Shown: positions 1-12,122, numbered from the stretch's first letter. The stretch is 64,000 nt of DNA from Haemonchus contortus (GCA_000469685.2 LS997562.1:29770177-29834176); one strand, 5' to 3'. Notes: generated from the sequence alone by a model not told the origin. A program made the numbers and translations.

Positions 1-112
1 GAATTATGCATGAAATAATGATCGTATATCGATTGAGCTGTATGAAGAACGCCAGAGCTGTAATAACGGCGAATGAGTGGTCCGCGACAGCCGCGTGCGG
101 CGAATCGATTAC
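1..112 (-). repeat. End fragment of a dispersed repeat (family R3)
   Basis: The reverse complement of the first ~112 bases aligns well with 46073-46185 and, over about 70 bases, with 25215-25285. Shared landmarks are an ATCGATTCGCCGCACGCGGC-like start, then TCTGGCGTTCTTCAT and CAGCTCAATC. The copy runs off the left window edge. No coding potential is claimed. The family was recognised only by comparing copies inside this window. Confidence 0.6.
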
Positions 113-529
113 CCAAAATCGTTCCTAACGCCCGTCTCCCCTGTTTTTTGACTGGTCCATACCACATGTAACCTGGAGCATAACAGACTCATACCAATGG
201 TAAGACCTCAAAACTCGCAATTTCTGGTGCAGATAATTTCCTTTCTAACAGAATTTGGCCGGATTTCAAACAGTGGAGCCATATAGGCAAAAACACCATT
301 ACTTATGTAACAACTTGTTAGCTGGGACCTGTACATCGTACGTCGTGGGGAACCCAGCGTTTTACCCCGGGAACCACGTTGCTCTGAAGTGCTTCAAAAA
401 TTAAATCAATGAGGAGGAGGTCTGCAACCATTCGGATGTGACTGGATATCACCATTATCAAGAAATTGGAACATCGATTGCAGGTAGTCCTGACTTTTTC
501 GGGAGGATAAAAATCCAAGAATTCTATAG
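113..529. other. No gene recognised
   Basis: Between the R3 fragment and the first SINE I see no recognisable protein, RNA or repeat. Confidence 0.5.
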
Positions 530-838
530 TCTTAAACAATCCCGTCTGAGGGCTGCTCCCCTGCATTAAGTCCCATTCAGAATCGTAGTGGCGTATTGAA
601 CGTGTATCTGGTCTGCACAATAATTGCGGTGGCTGGCCGATGTTCAAGTCAGCGCTTTTATCCTCCCAAACGAACTGGTACCAAGTGACCGACCCCGGAG
701 GCTTAAGGCTTTGTTGGTCAGGGTTAGTATCAATCCGACCATGTCTTACGCCTCCAAGGTGATTATCAGTCCGGGATTCAGACTCCGGACCATGCATATG
801 TTATAGTGCCTCACTTCCCACTACAGCACCTCACCTCC
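530..838 (-). mobile_element. tRNA-derived SINE, copy 1
   Basis: About 300-bp member of the SINE family found 13 times here. Read on the minus strand it starts with a tRNA-like head (GAGGTGMTGTAGTGG-like A-box region near 838) and a degenerate B-box region. It then has the family body (rc of ATCCTCCCAAACGAACTGGTACCA near 660-685) and the conserved 3' part around GTCCCATTCAGAATCG. The B-box area (740-780) is diverged and partly duplicated, so this is an old copy. Confidence 0.75.
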
Positions 839-3170
839 TAATCGTAAGAAGGATAACATGTATATACCTTGACTCTTTGCAATCGAGTGCCCTCTCACAA
901 ACCTTTTTTTATTCAGAACTGAATATAAAACAATTCCCAATGAAGGCGAAGTGTCCAAACACGTTGTTTACCCTTCAAAATGATAGGAACAACTGTGTTC
1001 CATGAGCCTAAATTGTCACATTGGGCACGCAGGCAGGTCAGCAGCTAATCGGATTATGCCACCTCAATGCGCTAAGGGATCTAGGGAGTCACAATTCTCC
1101 AATGATGTCCCGATATAGGAGGTCCTGCTGAGTAATGTTTCCCATTAGTTTGGGCATCAGAGAAAAACAATTCCCCTCGTCATTGAACTGGGCGAAGTTT
1201 AAACTATCTTTCGGGTAATGACATTGACTGCTATACAGTTATTGCCGCTACCTTATGAGAACTTGAATATGATTGTTTTTAAAACAGATGGGAGTGGTAG
1301 AGTAGGGCGAATGAGTAATATGGGAGAAGAAGAGGCCTGAGGATATCTAGTTCTGCTTTGTTTTGCCTAATTAATGGAAAGTAATTCCCACTTAATAAAT
1401 TTAGGTAGGTCGCTTTAGGAAAATGTAGAATCCCCAGTACCAGCAGCATTGAAATTTTGAAAAAAATAATTTCACCCAGATTCTCGGGCCCACTGGACCT
1501 TCAGGTATTTCCCCAGATATGTTTTATATAACAAGCGAAAGAAGTGCCAGGAACATATTGAACGGAATAAATCGATTGCGGAGACAGTTCGTATAAGGCC
1601 TATCGATCGATAACTATGGGATGCATAGTGCCCATTTCGTGGAAGGCCGCCACCACAATGGGCACATCGTCGCTGCCGGACAGGCGCGTGTTTTTATGAC
1701 TTCGACGCGAAAACCCGTCCCACGATGGAAGATTTGAATTCCAGCAAGCACCCAAATCAAGTCAGGTCGTACTCCGTGGGGTTCCCGAGTGATAGCCAAA
1801 ATCAGTTAGTAACGAATTCATAGCCATGTCCAATGCAGAACACTGCCCACCTATTCCCACACAACTCTTCGAGTTTACTGCATCGAGTATGCTGTTGAGT
1901 GACCCTTTGTCATACGGTACTCGACAGTTTTCTATTCGGTTCTTGATATCAAGTGTGAGCCCCAGAAGGGTACCCACGAAAGAGTAGAGGGTGGGAGACA
2001 GGCAGGCGACGAAATGGGAAGCATTCAAGGGAGACCCAGTCGCCAGGGCACTGCGAGGCAGTGTGGCCCGTGCAGAGACGCAGTGTGGCCATCAGGGTCG
2101 TGTGGAGGGGGACGCTAGAATTTGAATCTCCCTCCGCCCCGACCGTAATTTAGCCCGGAAGTCTTCGTTGTCGTTTTAATCGTTTAATTGTCCAACTGAC
2201 TGGTTTTTTCTTCATTTTAAAAGCATCCTCGCCTCCTTGTCCCTTAGAAATATTCGTTTTGAATTTCCCCATTTGGGAGTTTCTGCCAAATTGTACTACT
2301 CTACTTTGCGCTGTTTTTCTTTGAGTTTCGATACAGTTTTCCGATATGCAGTATTTCCTTTTGGCTCTGTAACTTACTCGATCTAATTCCTCCACAACTT
2401 AAGATTACGCCTTGAACAGGTTTCCAGATCGAAAAAATTCATATCGATTACTTCTATATGGCGTTTCTTTTGGACCTTTAGTTAATTACTGTGTATACTT
2501 ATCTATAACTTCGTTTTCAGTTTATGCGACCGTTACTTTTTTCCAAAACAAGTCATTCAAGTTTTATTATAATTGAAGCTACGGTTTATTTCTCCGCTTT
2601 GTCCGGAACAAGTGAAAAAGCTTTCCTACCATTTATGGAGCGAATGTTACTTGTAGTAGTGAATTTCTACCAACAGTTGGACTATGTGTTCAGGAATTCT
2701 GTTTTAATTCATGAAGACAGTTCATACCCCTGGCTTGTGCTGGTTTCTCGTTTTCTCAAATCGTATCGCTCGGGATTTTCTTGAACTGGAACTGAATTTG
2801 CTTCGTCATAAAGCGTTGATTTATGGTCTTTCAATCCTGATCGAGACCTATATAATGGCAGTCAAATTCGTTTTTTTTTCAGAACTCGTTTCATTTTTAT
2901 TTTTGGTTTTTTTTGTTAGCTTCAGTTGATCAATTCAAGCATTTATCCCCCAAAATATTCCTTTACACAGTTTTCTGTGTCACGAAGGGTTACTTTTTGT
3001 CAGAGTTTCTCAGCTTCTTAGCATATCGAAGTCTATTACTTTTCCCTCTTGTGATGAGAATAAATTTCCAAGATGAGGGTTTTGTTCCAGAAGCCTAATA
3101 CTAAGTGCAAATCCAAAGCCGTTTCGAAGTAATCGAGACGGCTTCAAAGCACGAACGTATTTTGCTGTCT
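839..3170. other. Intergenic DNA upstream of the beta-catenin-like gene
   Basis: No recognisable gene or repeat copy. There are only short open frames on both strands with no family motif. Upstream non-coding exons or the promoter of the gene starting at 3171 could lie here, but I see no convincing core promoter or trans-splice acceptor directly before its ATG. Confidence 0.4.
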
Positions 3171-6100
3171 ATGGATGCAAAGCAAGTGTATGATCAACAG
3201 GTAATCTCTTTGAAATAATAGATATTTTTTCTCTTGAGTTCTTATCTCGGTTCCGTTTGCTGAAGACGGTGAAACCAAACAATCTCGCTGATAGTGAATC
3301 ATATAATCCAATTATTCCCGTCATAATTTCCTGATAAACGTATTGTTTTGATAAACTCCTTTATAGATACCTTCGACTTCACAATTTTCACATTATCCGA
3401 AACCAGAAATGATGCAGCAGTACCCTCCAGCTTGTAGACAAAACATGTGAGTTTCTCTGCCCAAGGGTAGTCTTCATAACAAAGTCAAGTATTTAGCTCT
3501 TTGGCTTTGTTGTGCCTAGATTTCTACTCTATAATATTATTATCAAGAATTCAGGCAACATATGTATCCTGCTAGCTATCCGCGATCACCCTCTCGAGTT
3601 CCTCAAACAGATCACACTAGTCATTGGCTAAGCGGTCCCTATAATGCGGTGTATGCTAACTCACCGGTATGTCTCTTTTTCACGTCGTAACTAGAATTAT
3701 TCAGTTTTTCACCGAACCTATAATTTTGAAGGTCCCTTCTGGTGCACCGTCTGTAATGTCTCATGTAAGCATGCAAGATGACCTTGTTTCTGTGATGAGC
3801 GTTCAAACAACGCTAAACGCTAGCACAGCACCTTGCCCGCAAGACTCGCAGCTGACTGAACTGGTACGACATTCTGCATCTGAATCTCTTTCCATACTGT
3901 TTGGTACCCTTGCAATCGAGTTTTTTCCTTACAGCGACCACAATCGCAGTTTTCGTCTTCTGCATCAACACCGCCTTGTACAGAAAACGTGGATCCTGCC
4001 ACTTTACAAGAAGTTCGAAGAAATATTGCTTATTCTATTAATAACTTCTATAGTAACGAGGTAATTTTTAAAAGTATTTTGATAGCCATTTATTTGACTT
4101 TATGTAATTACGCTGTATCACTGTGCTCACTTGCTTACGTTTAGCAATTCAAAATCATTCAATGTGTCTGCCATTATGCTCAACGGAATATGCTCCAATT
4201 CGTGGATATGGGCAGTGTACACAAATTACTTCTACTTATAACACAACTACTCAAAAATACAATCGACCCAAACGTGAGAAATTTACTGATTGGTTTGAAC
4301 AATTTGAAGTTGCAACATTCTTTAAAAAGTGATTTCAGTTTCGTCGACAGAATTCCCTTCAGACGAGTAATTTACTGCTCAATACGATATTCTACTTAAG
4401 TCGAAATCAAACCACATTGAGAGTGGTAATGCATGTAGCTTCTGATAAAAATACGTCAGAGTTCATCTACATTATAGCACATTTTGCAAAGTATGATTTC
4501 TGCATTATTTTAAACTTTCGTCCCCCAGAAAACTCCTTTTCTATCGTAATTTTCTTTCAGAGTCAATCTGAACTGGGCAGCCGCTCTCACCCTCCATACT
4601 CTTTTCGATTATAATGGTCCAGAAGGAGCTAAATGCATAACGTACGCCAAGCAGATCCAGCCTGGAGCGGTATGCTTATGCTTTTTATGGGTGTAATATA
4701 GTTTTAATTTGCCCATATGAGTATTGCAGGTGCTTGATGCTTTGCTGCATATCTTGAAAGAGAAACCAGACCGAAAACGAACTTTATTCGTGCTTCATTC
4801 CTTGCAACTTCTCGCTCGCAAGGACAACAATGCCAAGGTACTATACCACAACACTTTGTTTATTGTTTGTGTCTGGCATTGATTCCTTGATTTTAGCAAC
4901 ATATCGTGCAATCTTATAATGGTCGATTCATCGAACTGCTCATCGGTTCTGCACAAGGTGGATTGCTGGTCTTAGCTGATAATGCTAGAGATCAGGGACG
5001 GCTGCTATATCGCATTCTTGCTCTACTTAATGTAGTCATGGCTAGCCAGACTGCTGCAGAGCTATTCGTCCGTTGGGGAGGTCTTCAGGTACGTTCTTTT
5101 CAAGTTTCAGATGGTTGTTTTTTGTTTCAAAGCTTTGCGAGATCGCGCAGGTTGAAGTAATGACATTTTCCAGAAAGTCTGCGAACGGCTCTATCAATCA
5201 ACGGATGTCCTTCGAGAGGGCATTCACCTCATTGCTCTGGCTAGCGATGTAAAGACCGTAGATGACCAAGATCTGAGGGTCTCCATACGACAGGTTCGTA
5301 AACTGTGTAAAGTAATCAAAATGACACTTGAAAATTTATAGTCTATAGATTCGCCTAACACAAGAATAATTTTGATCATCTTAAATCATCCTTTTTATGT
5401 TTCGAGGTTGATTTCAGGTGCTAGACATTTTGTGTAGATCGAACGATCGAGACCTTTTCGTTAGGCGGTACAGCTCTGGCTTCTTGGTGAATGTCATTGC
5501 AAATCGACCTGTTAATAAGGTAATTTTCTTCGATAGTTTTCATCTTGATGAATCACTTTTTACCAGTTTCTGTTTCTGAAGAGATACGGGCATTCGAGTT
5601 AGTGTAGTATAAACAACGAAATAAGATGATTCTAAGGCTGTGTGCAGCTGAATGCGCTGCAGGAGAGCTTTATTTGGTTCATACCTCTGGTGATAAGTTA
5701 ACTCAGCTCATTGCCCCATTTTAGTTCTAGATTTTCGTTAGAGTGATTATAGCAGAGCCCTAATCAGTTAGTACGTTCTCTACACAGTCTTCTGGAACCG
5801 GTGGAGCTATAGCTGTGAGCAAGAACAGTTTTTGCTGCGGGCGAATGTTCTACTGTGTCCATGTACTGATGTGCTATAAAAAGAAGAAATCCCATCCTTT
5901 TTTTAACAAGTACAACAAAATTCCAAAAAAATTGAAATTGAGGTTAACTTCGTTCACTCGTTAATTCCTCAATTTCAATTTTTTTGGAATTTCGAAATGG
6001 GAATTAACGATTTTACTAGATCGTACCTGGTTGCGCATTAACCCCCACCCGATTACCGATTTTTTCTGTTTAACAAGTTTGAAGTCAATAGAAATATAGG

Positions 6101-7580
6101 CAATCTCGTTCTACAATAAAGTGATCATTAGCATTGTGATATCGTCGACCTTTCATGGCCTCGCTTCAACCTACCTAGTACTCGGTGAGAAAATGACATT
6201 TTATTCGAATATTTCAGAGACTTCTCATAGAATGTAATGCCTTTGATATTTTCACCAGATTGTGCTACCAGTATTCCAAGTGAGTTTATTTTGGTTGCAC
6301 GTATCTCAGCAAAATTCAAAAAACTTCTGTAGCCTCGAACAATGGAGTCAAACGAAAGAGATGAGGAATATGCTGGAGGAGCTGGTTGATAACATTCTTT
6401 TGTGTTTGAACTCCTTAATTGTGGAGCCATTGAAGCCAGACGTGACTAAGGCTAGGGATACATGCTTGTCGCAGGTACTGGATTCTAAAGCTTTCTGGGT
6501 TTTCGCATTTGTTATTTCTCACATTTACTACGTTCAGAAGTCATTCCAAGTGTGCCTTCTGAAGCTACTCTCCAATGGGAGCCAGTGCATTCGCGCTCGC
6601 GTTCTGCGGGTGAGTTTTTTTAAATTACTTCGGGAGTTTCTACAGACTGTACTTCAAGCAAGTTACTTTTGCAGTTGATGACACTTTTACTAAGCTGTTG
6701 CGCTGGCTGGGGAGCCACGGTAACACAAGCTGTCCTGGAAGACAAAGGTGAAAACATCATTGGAGTGGTCTTCAATGTGATTTCTATTACCAGGGCAGAT
6801 GCTACTGTAAGTCCAGATATCCATATCATCTATACGTACTTGCTGATTATGTCCAGTGTTACAGGATGACAATCGTAGAGAGACTGTGAACATATTGACA
6901 GCATGCTTCCGGGTCCTCAATCTGGTGATGTTCTGCGACGAGGGTGCAAAGAAAACGGTCACCCTTTTTGCACGGTATGTGTTGTTTCAAGCGTTGCCCC
7001 CCAAAATGGTGATTTACCCCTTCATTATCTTTCCTCTCGATTCTTTTTCCATTTTAGAAACAGTCCTGTTTCGCTAATGGAGCTTTTGCGAACGTTCACT
7101 GAGGACAATCTCGTTGTACAGGTGCTTCCATTGGTTTAGTTCACTTCCCATTGTTCTACCTTTGTACAATATTTGACTCGTTCATAGGCTAAAAGTAGAA
7201 GATTCCAGTTTTCATGTAATCGCCTGAAAAAAGAGCGTCATAGAACAAATAATTATTTCAACATCAGTATAACTTAGTACCAATACAGATTCTGGAGACC
7301 TGTGACAGAGTGGCAGATGACGAGAATTTAGCACAACTGTGGGCCAGTGATCGACCTTTAATTGACGCGAATGCAAACAGCTCTCATCCAGAGATAGGTA
7401 ATCCGTCAGAATTTGGGATTAGCATTTTTCTTAAATTTTTATCCATCTGGAACTCTTCATCTTTCAGCTCGTGCGGCGCAGTCGCTGGTGTCGAAGTTGA
7501 GTGTGGTGAATTCGGATTTCGAGCCATTAGCAGGCGTGTTTGCATCGATGGGTACTGAGGGGTTTTCCATGGAGATGTAG
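3171..7580 (+). CDS. Divergent beta-catenin-like armadillo-repeat protein
   Basis: Multi-exon gene. Exons read from gt..ag borders with kept phase: 3171-3200, 3367-3446, 3555-3666, 3732-3863, 3935-4060, 4145-4308 (or to 4292), 4561-4669, 4730-4837, 4897-5088, 5174-5293, 5418-5519, 6310-6474, 6538-6609, 6675-6806, 6865-6974, 7058-7121, 7289-7397, 7468-7580 (TAG). Exons between 5520 and 6309 are unresolved (candidates 5626-5689 and 6260-6280). Product about 690 aa: a Ser/Pro/Gln-rich N-terminus (about 150 aa), then armadillo repeats. Motifs such as TLHTLFDYNGPEGAK and ECAAGELYLVH match beta-catenin repeat positions (TLHNLLLHQEGAK, TCAAGILSNL). Beta-catenins link cadherin to actin or act with TCF in Wnt signalling. 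Nematodes have several diverged paralogues (HMP-2, BAR-1, WRM-1, SYS-1). HMP-2 looks unlikely and a WRM-1/BAR-1-like identity is only a guess. The exon 4 acceptor (TTGAAG) is atypical. There is almost no tail after the last repeats. Confidence 0.85.
5918..5992. repeat. Perfect 26-bp inverted repeat in a beta-catenin intron
   Basis: Arms 5918-5943 and 5967-5992 are exact reverse complements (core TTCCAAAAAAATTGAAATTG) with a 23-nt spacer. This is probably a small palindromic MITE or its remnant. It lies in the intron after the exon ending at 5519. Confidence 0.8.
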
Positions 7581-8504
7581 TTGATCATGCTGTCGTCGTG
7601 CTTAACCGATTCGTGCATCAAGTCCAGTTAGAGTCATCGTTTCCCCAGTGAGAGCACTACCCATAGCTTGTCTTTGCGGTAAACCAAAATTCATTCAACT
7701 TAGCTGTAAAAAGCGGGCAAGATGCTCACTCAGATGACCTTTCATTTAACGTGATTAGGCTTTTTCTTGTAGATTGTTTTTTTTCTTTTGCGTATGCGGA
7801 TCTGATCCGACGTAGTGTGCTTTATGTCATTAGTTTTGTTTATTTTAGAGCTATTGTTGTACACAGCAGAGAAATCACATTTGTTTGTTTGTAAACTTAC
7901 GTATTCTGCTGTTGCCTTCACCGATACTCACTTGATCTGTCACTTGATCTATATATTTGCCTCTAAGGTCGTGCTCATTGAATTCACTCCATGTGGTAAG
8001 TACTGGTTCTGAATCGTATGCATAGTTTCCTTGAGTGTCTCTCTAACGCGTATTTGCCTTTTTTATCGGCAAATTCGGGCAATTGCTCGGTTTTCAGACG
8101 AGTTCAACGTTGGTATTTTGTGCATCATTTGTACATGGCGTTCCAATTGTTAGTGCGACATTTTTCAGTATTGTAAAGTTATTTAAGTCTCACATTCATA
8201 GATAAAGAGTTATATCGTCTTGCGAGATATATCAAAGTATTTGGCGAGCTTGTAGGTTATCGTTTCACCGTGCGCGAAACCCTTAGACCACTTGCCTCGA
8301 GGAGGGCACGGGCTCTTTGTAAAATTTCGATATCGATCTCTGTCGATGTCTCCCTTTTCTACTAGGCTGAAAGAAAGGCCTAAGCCAATTCTTCAAATAT
8401 TGCATGACTTTTGTTTTCTGACAATATGGGAACTTAGGATTGCTGACCTTAATCACGCTCCCAACTAATATTCATTTGACACTGCCCTCCTAACTACTTA
8501 ATTG
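7581..8504. other. 3' flank of the beta-catenin-like gene
   Basis: This must contain the 3' UTR, but I see no clear AATAAA signal near the stop. The rest is AT-rich intergenic DNA with no gene or repeat copy recognised. Confidence 0.4.
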
Positions 8505-9165
8505 AAGGGACAGTTCGCGATGATTTTGAGTATTTCAGATAATGACGAAAAATGAAAAAGCAGGAGGAGAAGACGAAAGTACGCGAGTCGATCTTTCCAG
8601 ATTGATAAAAGGCTTCCAAAAAGTCGTTAAAGAGGGGGTGGAGGAGATTAAAGCTAGGAAAAGAAGAATAGAGGGTACTGGACGAGCTATATATGTACTA
8701 TGGATTATTGCGCACGCGTGGGTCCTGGTGCGAATAGCTATAACAGGAAGCAAAAGTGTCCTTCGAAATTTATTAACTCATGAACATAAGTTATCAAAAA
8801 CAGTTAACAGAAACAGTGACCCACCCTTTTCTTTCCTTCTTCGTATCTCTAGGTAAAGAACAATATAAAGGACAGCAGCAGCAAAGAGAATATCAGAGAG
8901 TAACAGAATAAGAGCAAAATGTACCTTCCCACCCGGCGATCAGCTGGTTGCATGTGGTTCCTGGTGCGAATAGCGCAACCTGTATCGCCTCGACACTTGT
9001 TTGACATAACATCGGTCGATGGGCATGGCATCCGACCGATCCAATAATGGGGCTCCTGTTATGCCGTGGCACATGAGTTTTTAGGCCCGACAGCATCCTT
9101 TCTGTTACACTTGAGGGCCACTGGGTAATCTTCGGGGAAACCTAACCACTTTTATACCCCTCCCT
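8505..9165 (+). mobile_element. Non-autonomous TIR DNA element, family T-A
   Basis: The left end carries the family terminal repeat (GGGACAGTTCGCGATGATTTT). The interior matches the inverted copy at 58568-59244 (shared GCGCACGCGTGGGTCCTGG-like block near 8711, GTCGATGGGCATGGCATCCG near 9013, GGGCCACTGGGTAATC near 9115). The right terminus is decayed. No transposase is encoded, so mobilisation would need an enzyme supplied elsewhere. Confidence 0.75.
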
Positions 9166-10089
9166 CCCAGAAAAAAATTCTGGCTGATTTAAATGAGGGA
9201 AAAGTATTTTAAGTTGAACATGTGGAGAGGTTCTCTTTTTCAATTTGAGGATTTCACCCTCTGAGCTCAGCCTCTTCCTCTACATTGTTACATGAATACC
9301 GGTCCGATAGGAAAACACTGTTGTGTACAGACGGCGGAATTGCACAGCGATGGAAGACATGAAAGCGTAGTGATGCCAGGCAGCCTTCGCCAAGGCTGCT
9401 GTTCTTCAAGAATATTGGGCTATCGGAAAGCTCTCTGCGCATTTTGCAATTTGTTTTCAAGTTCGATTTTCCCTTCATACAACTAACAATATATGCACTC
9501 TCATTATCGTCAAAGTATTGTCATCTATCGATGAATCTGTGGATTTCGCTTGCAAGGAATTCCCGAGATTCCAAGGAGAAAAACTCGCTGATGCAGGTCT
9601 CAAGTTGTTTCACATAATCGGACTTCTTATTTTTGAAATTGTTTGTTAGCGACAGGAACGTTTATCCTCTGTCGAAGCGTATTTCTTGAATATAGTGGGT
9701 AGGGCAGAACAGCTTTGTCACCCCAGGCTTTGTAGCTACATCTGGATCTCCTTCACAATGGGTGGGCGGATGTTACCATGGGAGGACACTCTGCTGTTAC
9801 TCTACTAGAATACACTAGGTCTTCGGTGTTGACAGTGGAGTTTGTTGGCAGCCAAGTGCCAAATGGCCCAAACGGTATGCATTGCCTCCTTGAGTTGGAG
9901 CTCTGATTTTGGGCTCGGATTACGCGTCCAGGTCACTGGCACATAGACGTGCGGCACTTTACGAAGAGAATACACTTCTCCTTGCCGGTGATCGAACCTT
10001 CCAGCCATGCAAAGGTGCGTCGGAGAGTCAACAGGTGTAGGCATGAATCTCTCCTCATCCGGAGGTGGTGACCACCCAGCTCACAACTT
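9166..10089. other. No gene recognised
   Basis: Unclassified DNA. A 79-codon open frame on the minus strand (9805-10044) shows no recognisable motif and I do not call it a gene. Confidence 0.4.
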
Positions 10090-10579
10090 ATCCTTCCCCT
10101 GTATTTTCATGTTTTTTCGAGGCGATACAAATGGGCAGCTACTGTGTCGTGATGGCTATTGAACTCCTGCTCCAGCTCGAGGGTACTAAACCTAAAATCT
10201 TCTCCAACCAGCTTCAGAAGGTGGTCGTCACTGAGTTCAGCTGGTCTCCCAGGTCGTTTCTTCTCGGTCTAGTCAAAGTGGTCATTTTTGAACATGTGGT
10301 ACCACTTTCTTGTTGTGCTGAGAGACAACGGGTCACATCGCGCCAAATACAATCCTTGTTGCACGTTTTGGGTTCACGCTTTCAAAGCAGAAGAAGCCTA
10401 AATTGCTTTGAGTATGTAGCTCTTCTTTCAGCCATAATCGTAATGAAATGCTACAGCAGACATTGTGCCATCACTGCGCTGATATTCACATACATATGTT
10501 TGACAGTGAACGTCCCAAAGCAATACCCAAATATTTCACAACATGGAGATAAAAATGTGCATGGACTCTTCCACACCTA
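10090..10579 (-). pseudogene. Mariner transposase N-terminal relic with 5' terminal repeat
   Basis: On the minus strand a mariner-type helix-turn-helix region is readable in broken frames: a start near 10436 (MAERRATYSKQFRLL), then WYHMFKNDHFD, a stop, KKRPGRPAELSDDHLLKLV and FSTLELEQEFN. This is the paired-domain-like DNA-binding part of Tc1/mariner transposases. The catalytic D,D,D half is missing. The right end (10561-10579, CACACCTAA) resembles the mariner terminal repeats at 19303-19325 and 37101-37130 and is followed by TA-rich DNA. In-frame stops and frameshifts make it inactive. Confidence 0.7.
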
Positions 10580-11247
10580 ATATATTATAGGCGTGCATTT
10601 CTCCGCTGAAAGCCTCTTTCCGAGGTTACCACGAAAAATGAGTTGCAGTGCTCTGTCACGAGTACGCTGCAAAGGAAAGCAAAGATTTCTGAAATAAACG
10701 AAAATGCTTCTGTATCCTAGCAAAATTCACGCATACTGACCAAATATGAAGTGTGTTGTGTGCCTGCGAGTTAGAAAATGGTATCACATAGCCAATCGCT
10801 TTGAGAGGTCCAATTAAGTGGAGGTCCATGGGTTAGGATGGACTGAGCATAGGTGAATGGAGCTCGCGGTCCACAGGACGTATGCTCTACGCAGCAGTTG
10901 TCACGAAACTTAAATTGTTTCGAAGTAATTATGATCGAATTTCGACGAATCTTGGCATGATATGTGTTTCGATGTGAGGGTGTTCTTGTAAAGTTTCAAC
11001 CAAGTGTTTTAACTCTTCATTCGGCCAACGTTTCGGCGTTGTGTCCTTCGTCAAAGCCTTGAAGCCATAAATTTTTGAAATTCATCTATGTCAAGCACCA
11101 TTTCAGACCTCAGCGTAGGTACAAGTACAACTTATATATATCTAAAAGGTATCGTGAATTACAAATGGAAACCCACTTTGAAAACAGTGAAGAAAACCTG
11201 TGGACCAACTATCATTTCGTTCAAACTTACCAGTGCCGCATTCGTGA
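10580..11247. other. Unclassified repeat-like DNA
   Basis: No gene recognised. It contains a degenerate hammerhead-like motif on the minus strand at 11028-11055 (see findings), which suggests a decayed Penelope-like or related retroelement end. Confidence 0.35.
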
Positions 11248-11403
11248 TGTCGTGGATGGCCCACTCCACGATCTACTGCTGAGGGGAAGTGAGGAGATCA
11301 TTCAAGTTTGCCCCCATCAGTTTGCATCAGTTCTCTTTCTTACTATTTAACTCACACTGAAGATAAACACCTATTCTATTCGTATTGGATGTTTCGTAAC
11401 CTA
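11248..11403 (+). repeat. 156-bp direct repeat, left copy (LTR-like)
   Basis: Identical, by eye, over 156 bases to 11967-12122. It begins with TG but does not end in CA, and I see no target-site duplication outside the pair. It is either a solo-type or miniature LTR of the enclosed BEL/Pao fragment, or one side of a local tandem duplication of 719 bp. Confidence 0.8.
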
Positions 11404-11966
11404 GTCAAGAAAAGGATCGGGAAATGACGGATGACGAACATCTCTCCAAGTTGATTGAAGAGACAAAGGATAAAGGTGGTCCTGTTAGTGTTGTGGTACA
11501 GTGCAGTTCGGAGCGTACTACGCACACAAGGGAATTCGAGAATCAACGACGCTGGATAGAATCAATGGAGTATGCGTTGAAGAGATTGCCGTATCGCAAA
11601 TTGGTCGCCTAGTCGGACGGTGTGGAGCCTCAACGCCCTTGTGTTTTCCGCGGAGCGCAATCAGCTCATTTTTCAGACTGTCCCGTTGTCCAAGATGTTC
11701 GTACACGGAACCAGATCGTCCATGATAGCAAGTTATGCCGCCTTTGCTTGGAGCAATGTGGAAACAGGTGTGGCCTGAAGAATAAGGAATGCTGGTACTG
11801 TGACAGGGTCTACAACACACCCTTCGAAGACCTCGTCCCCAGAGATGGGCATCACAAAGCATTGTGCCCGATTCCTGAGGCTAAAGATCAGATGCACAGA
11901 CGGCTTCAAGATGCTCTCCGCGAATGGCAGGGAATGGATCGTAGCAACAGATGGGGTGGCCGGGAG
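11404..11966 (+). pseudogene. BEL/Pao retrotransposon gag fragment
   Basis: The frame at 11622-12011 encodes a cysteine/histidine-rich stretch (PCVFRGAQSAHFSDCPVV, LCRLCLEQCGNRC, ECWYCD, GHHKALCP) typical of the Gag zinc-finger region of nematode BEL/Pao elements. The usual second Cys of PCVFC reads Arg here. Upstream, 11424-11612 is a separate open frame with the preceding acidic/basic segment and ends in a stop before a frame change. Protease, reverse transcriptase and integrase are absent, so this is a partial, defective element. It lies between two identical 156-bp repeats. Confidence 0.7.
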
Positions 11967-12122
11967 TGTCGTGGATGGCCCACTCCACGATCTACTGCTG
12001 AGGGGAAGTGAGGAGATCATTCAAGTTTGCCCCCATCAGTTTGCATCAGTTCTCTTTCTTACTATTTAACTCACACTGAAGATAAACACCTATTCTATTC
12101 GTATTGGATGTTTCGTAACCTA
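11967..12122 (+). repeat. 156-bp direct repeat, right copy (LTR-like)
   Basis: Second copy of the repeat at 11248-11403, offset 719 bp. The identity of the pair implies a very recent duplication or gene conversion, or an assembly artefact. Confidence 0.8.

Noticed and set aside
318..797. 159-codon minus-strand frame
   Set aside because: Most of it is the antisense reading of a tRNA-derived SINE.
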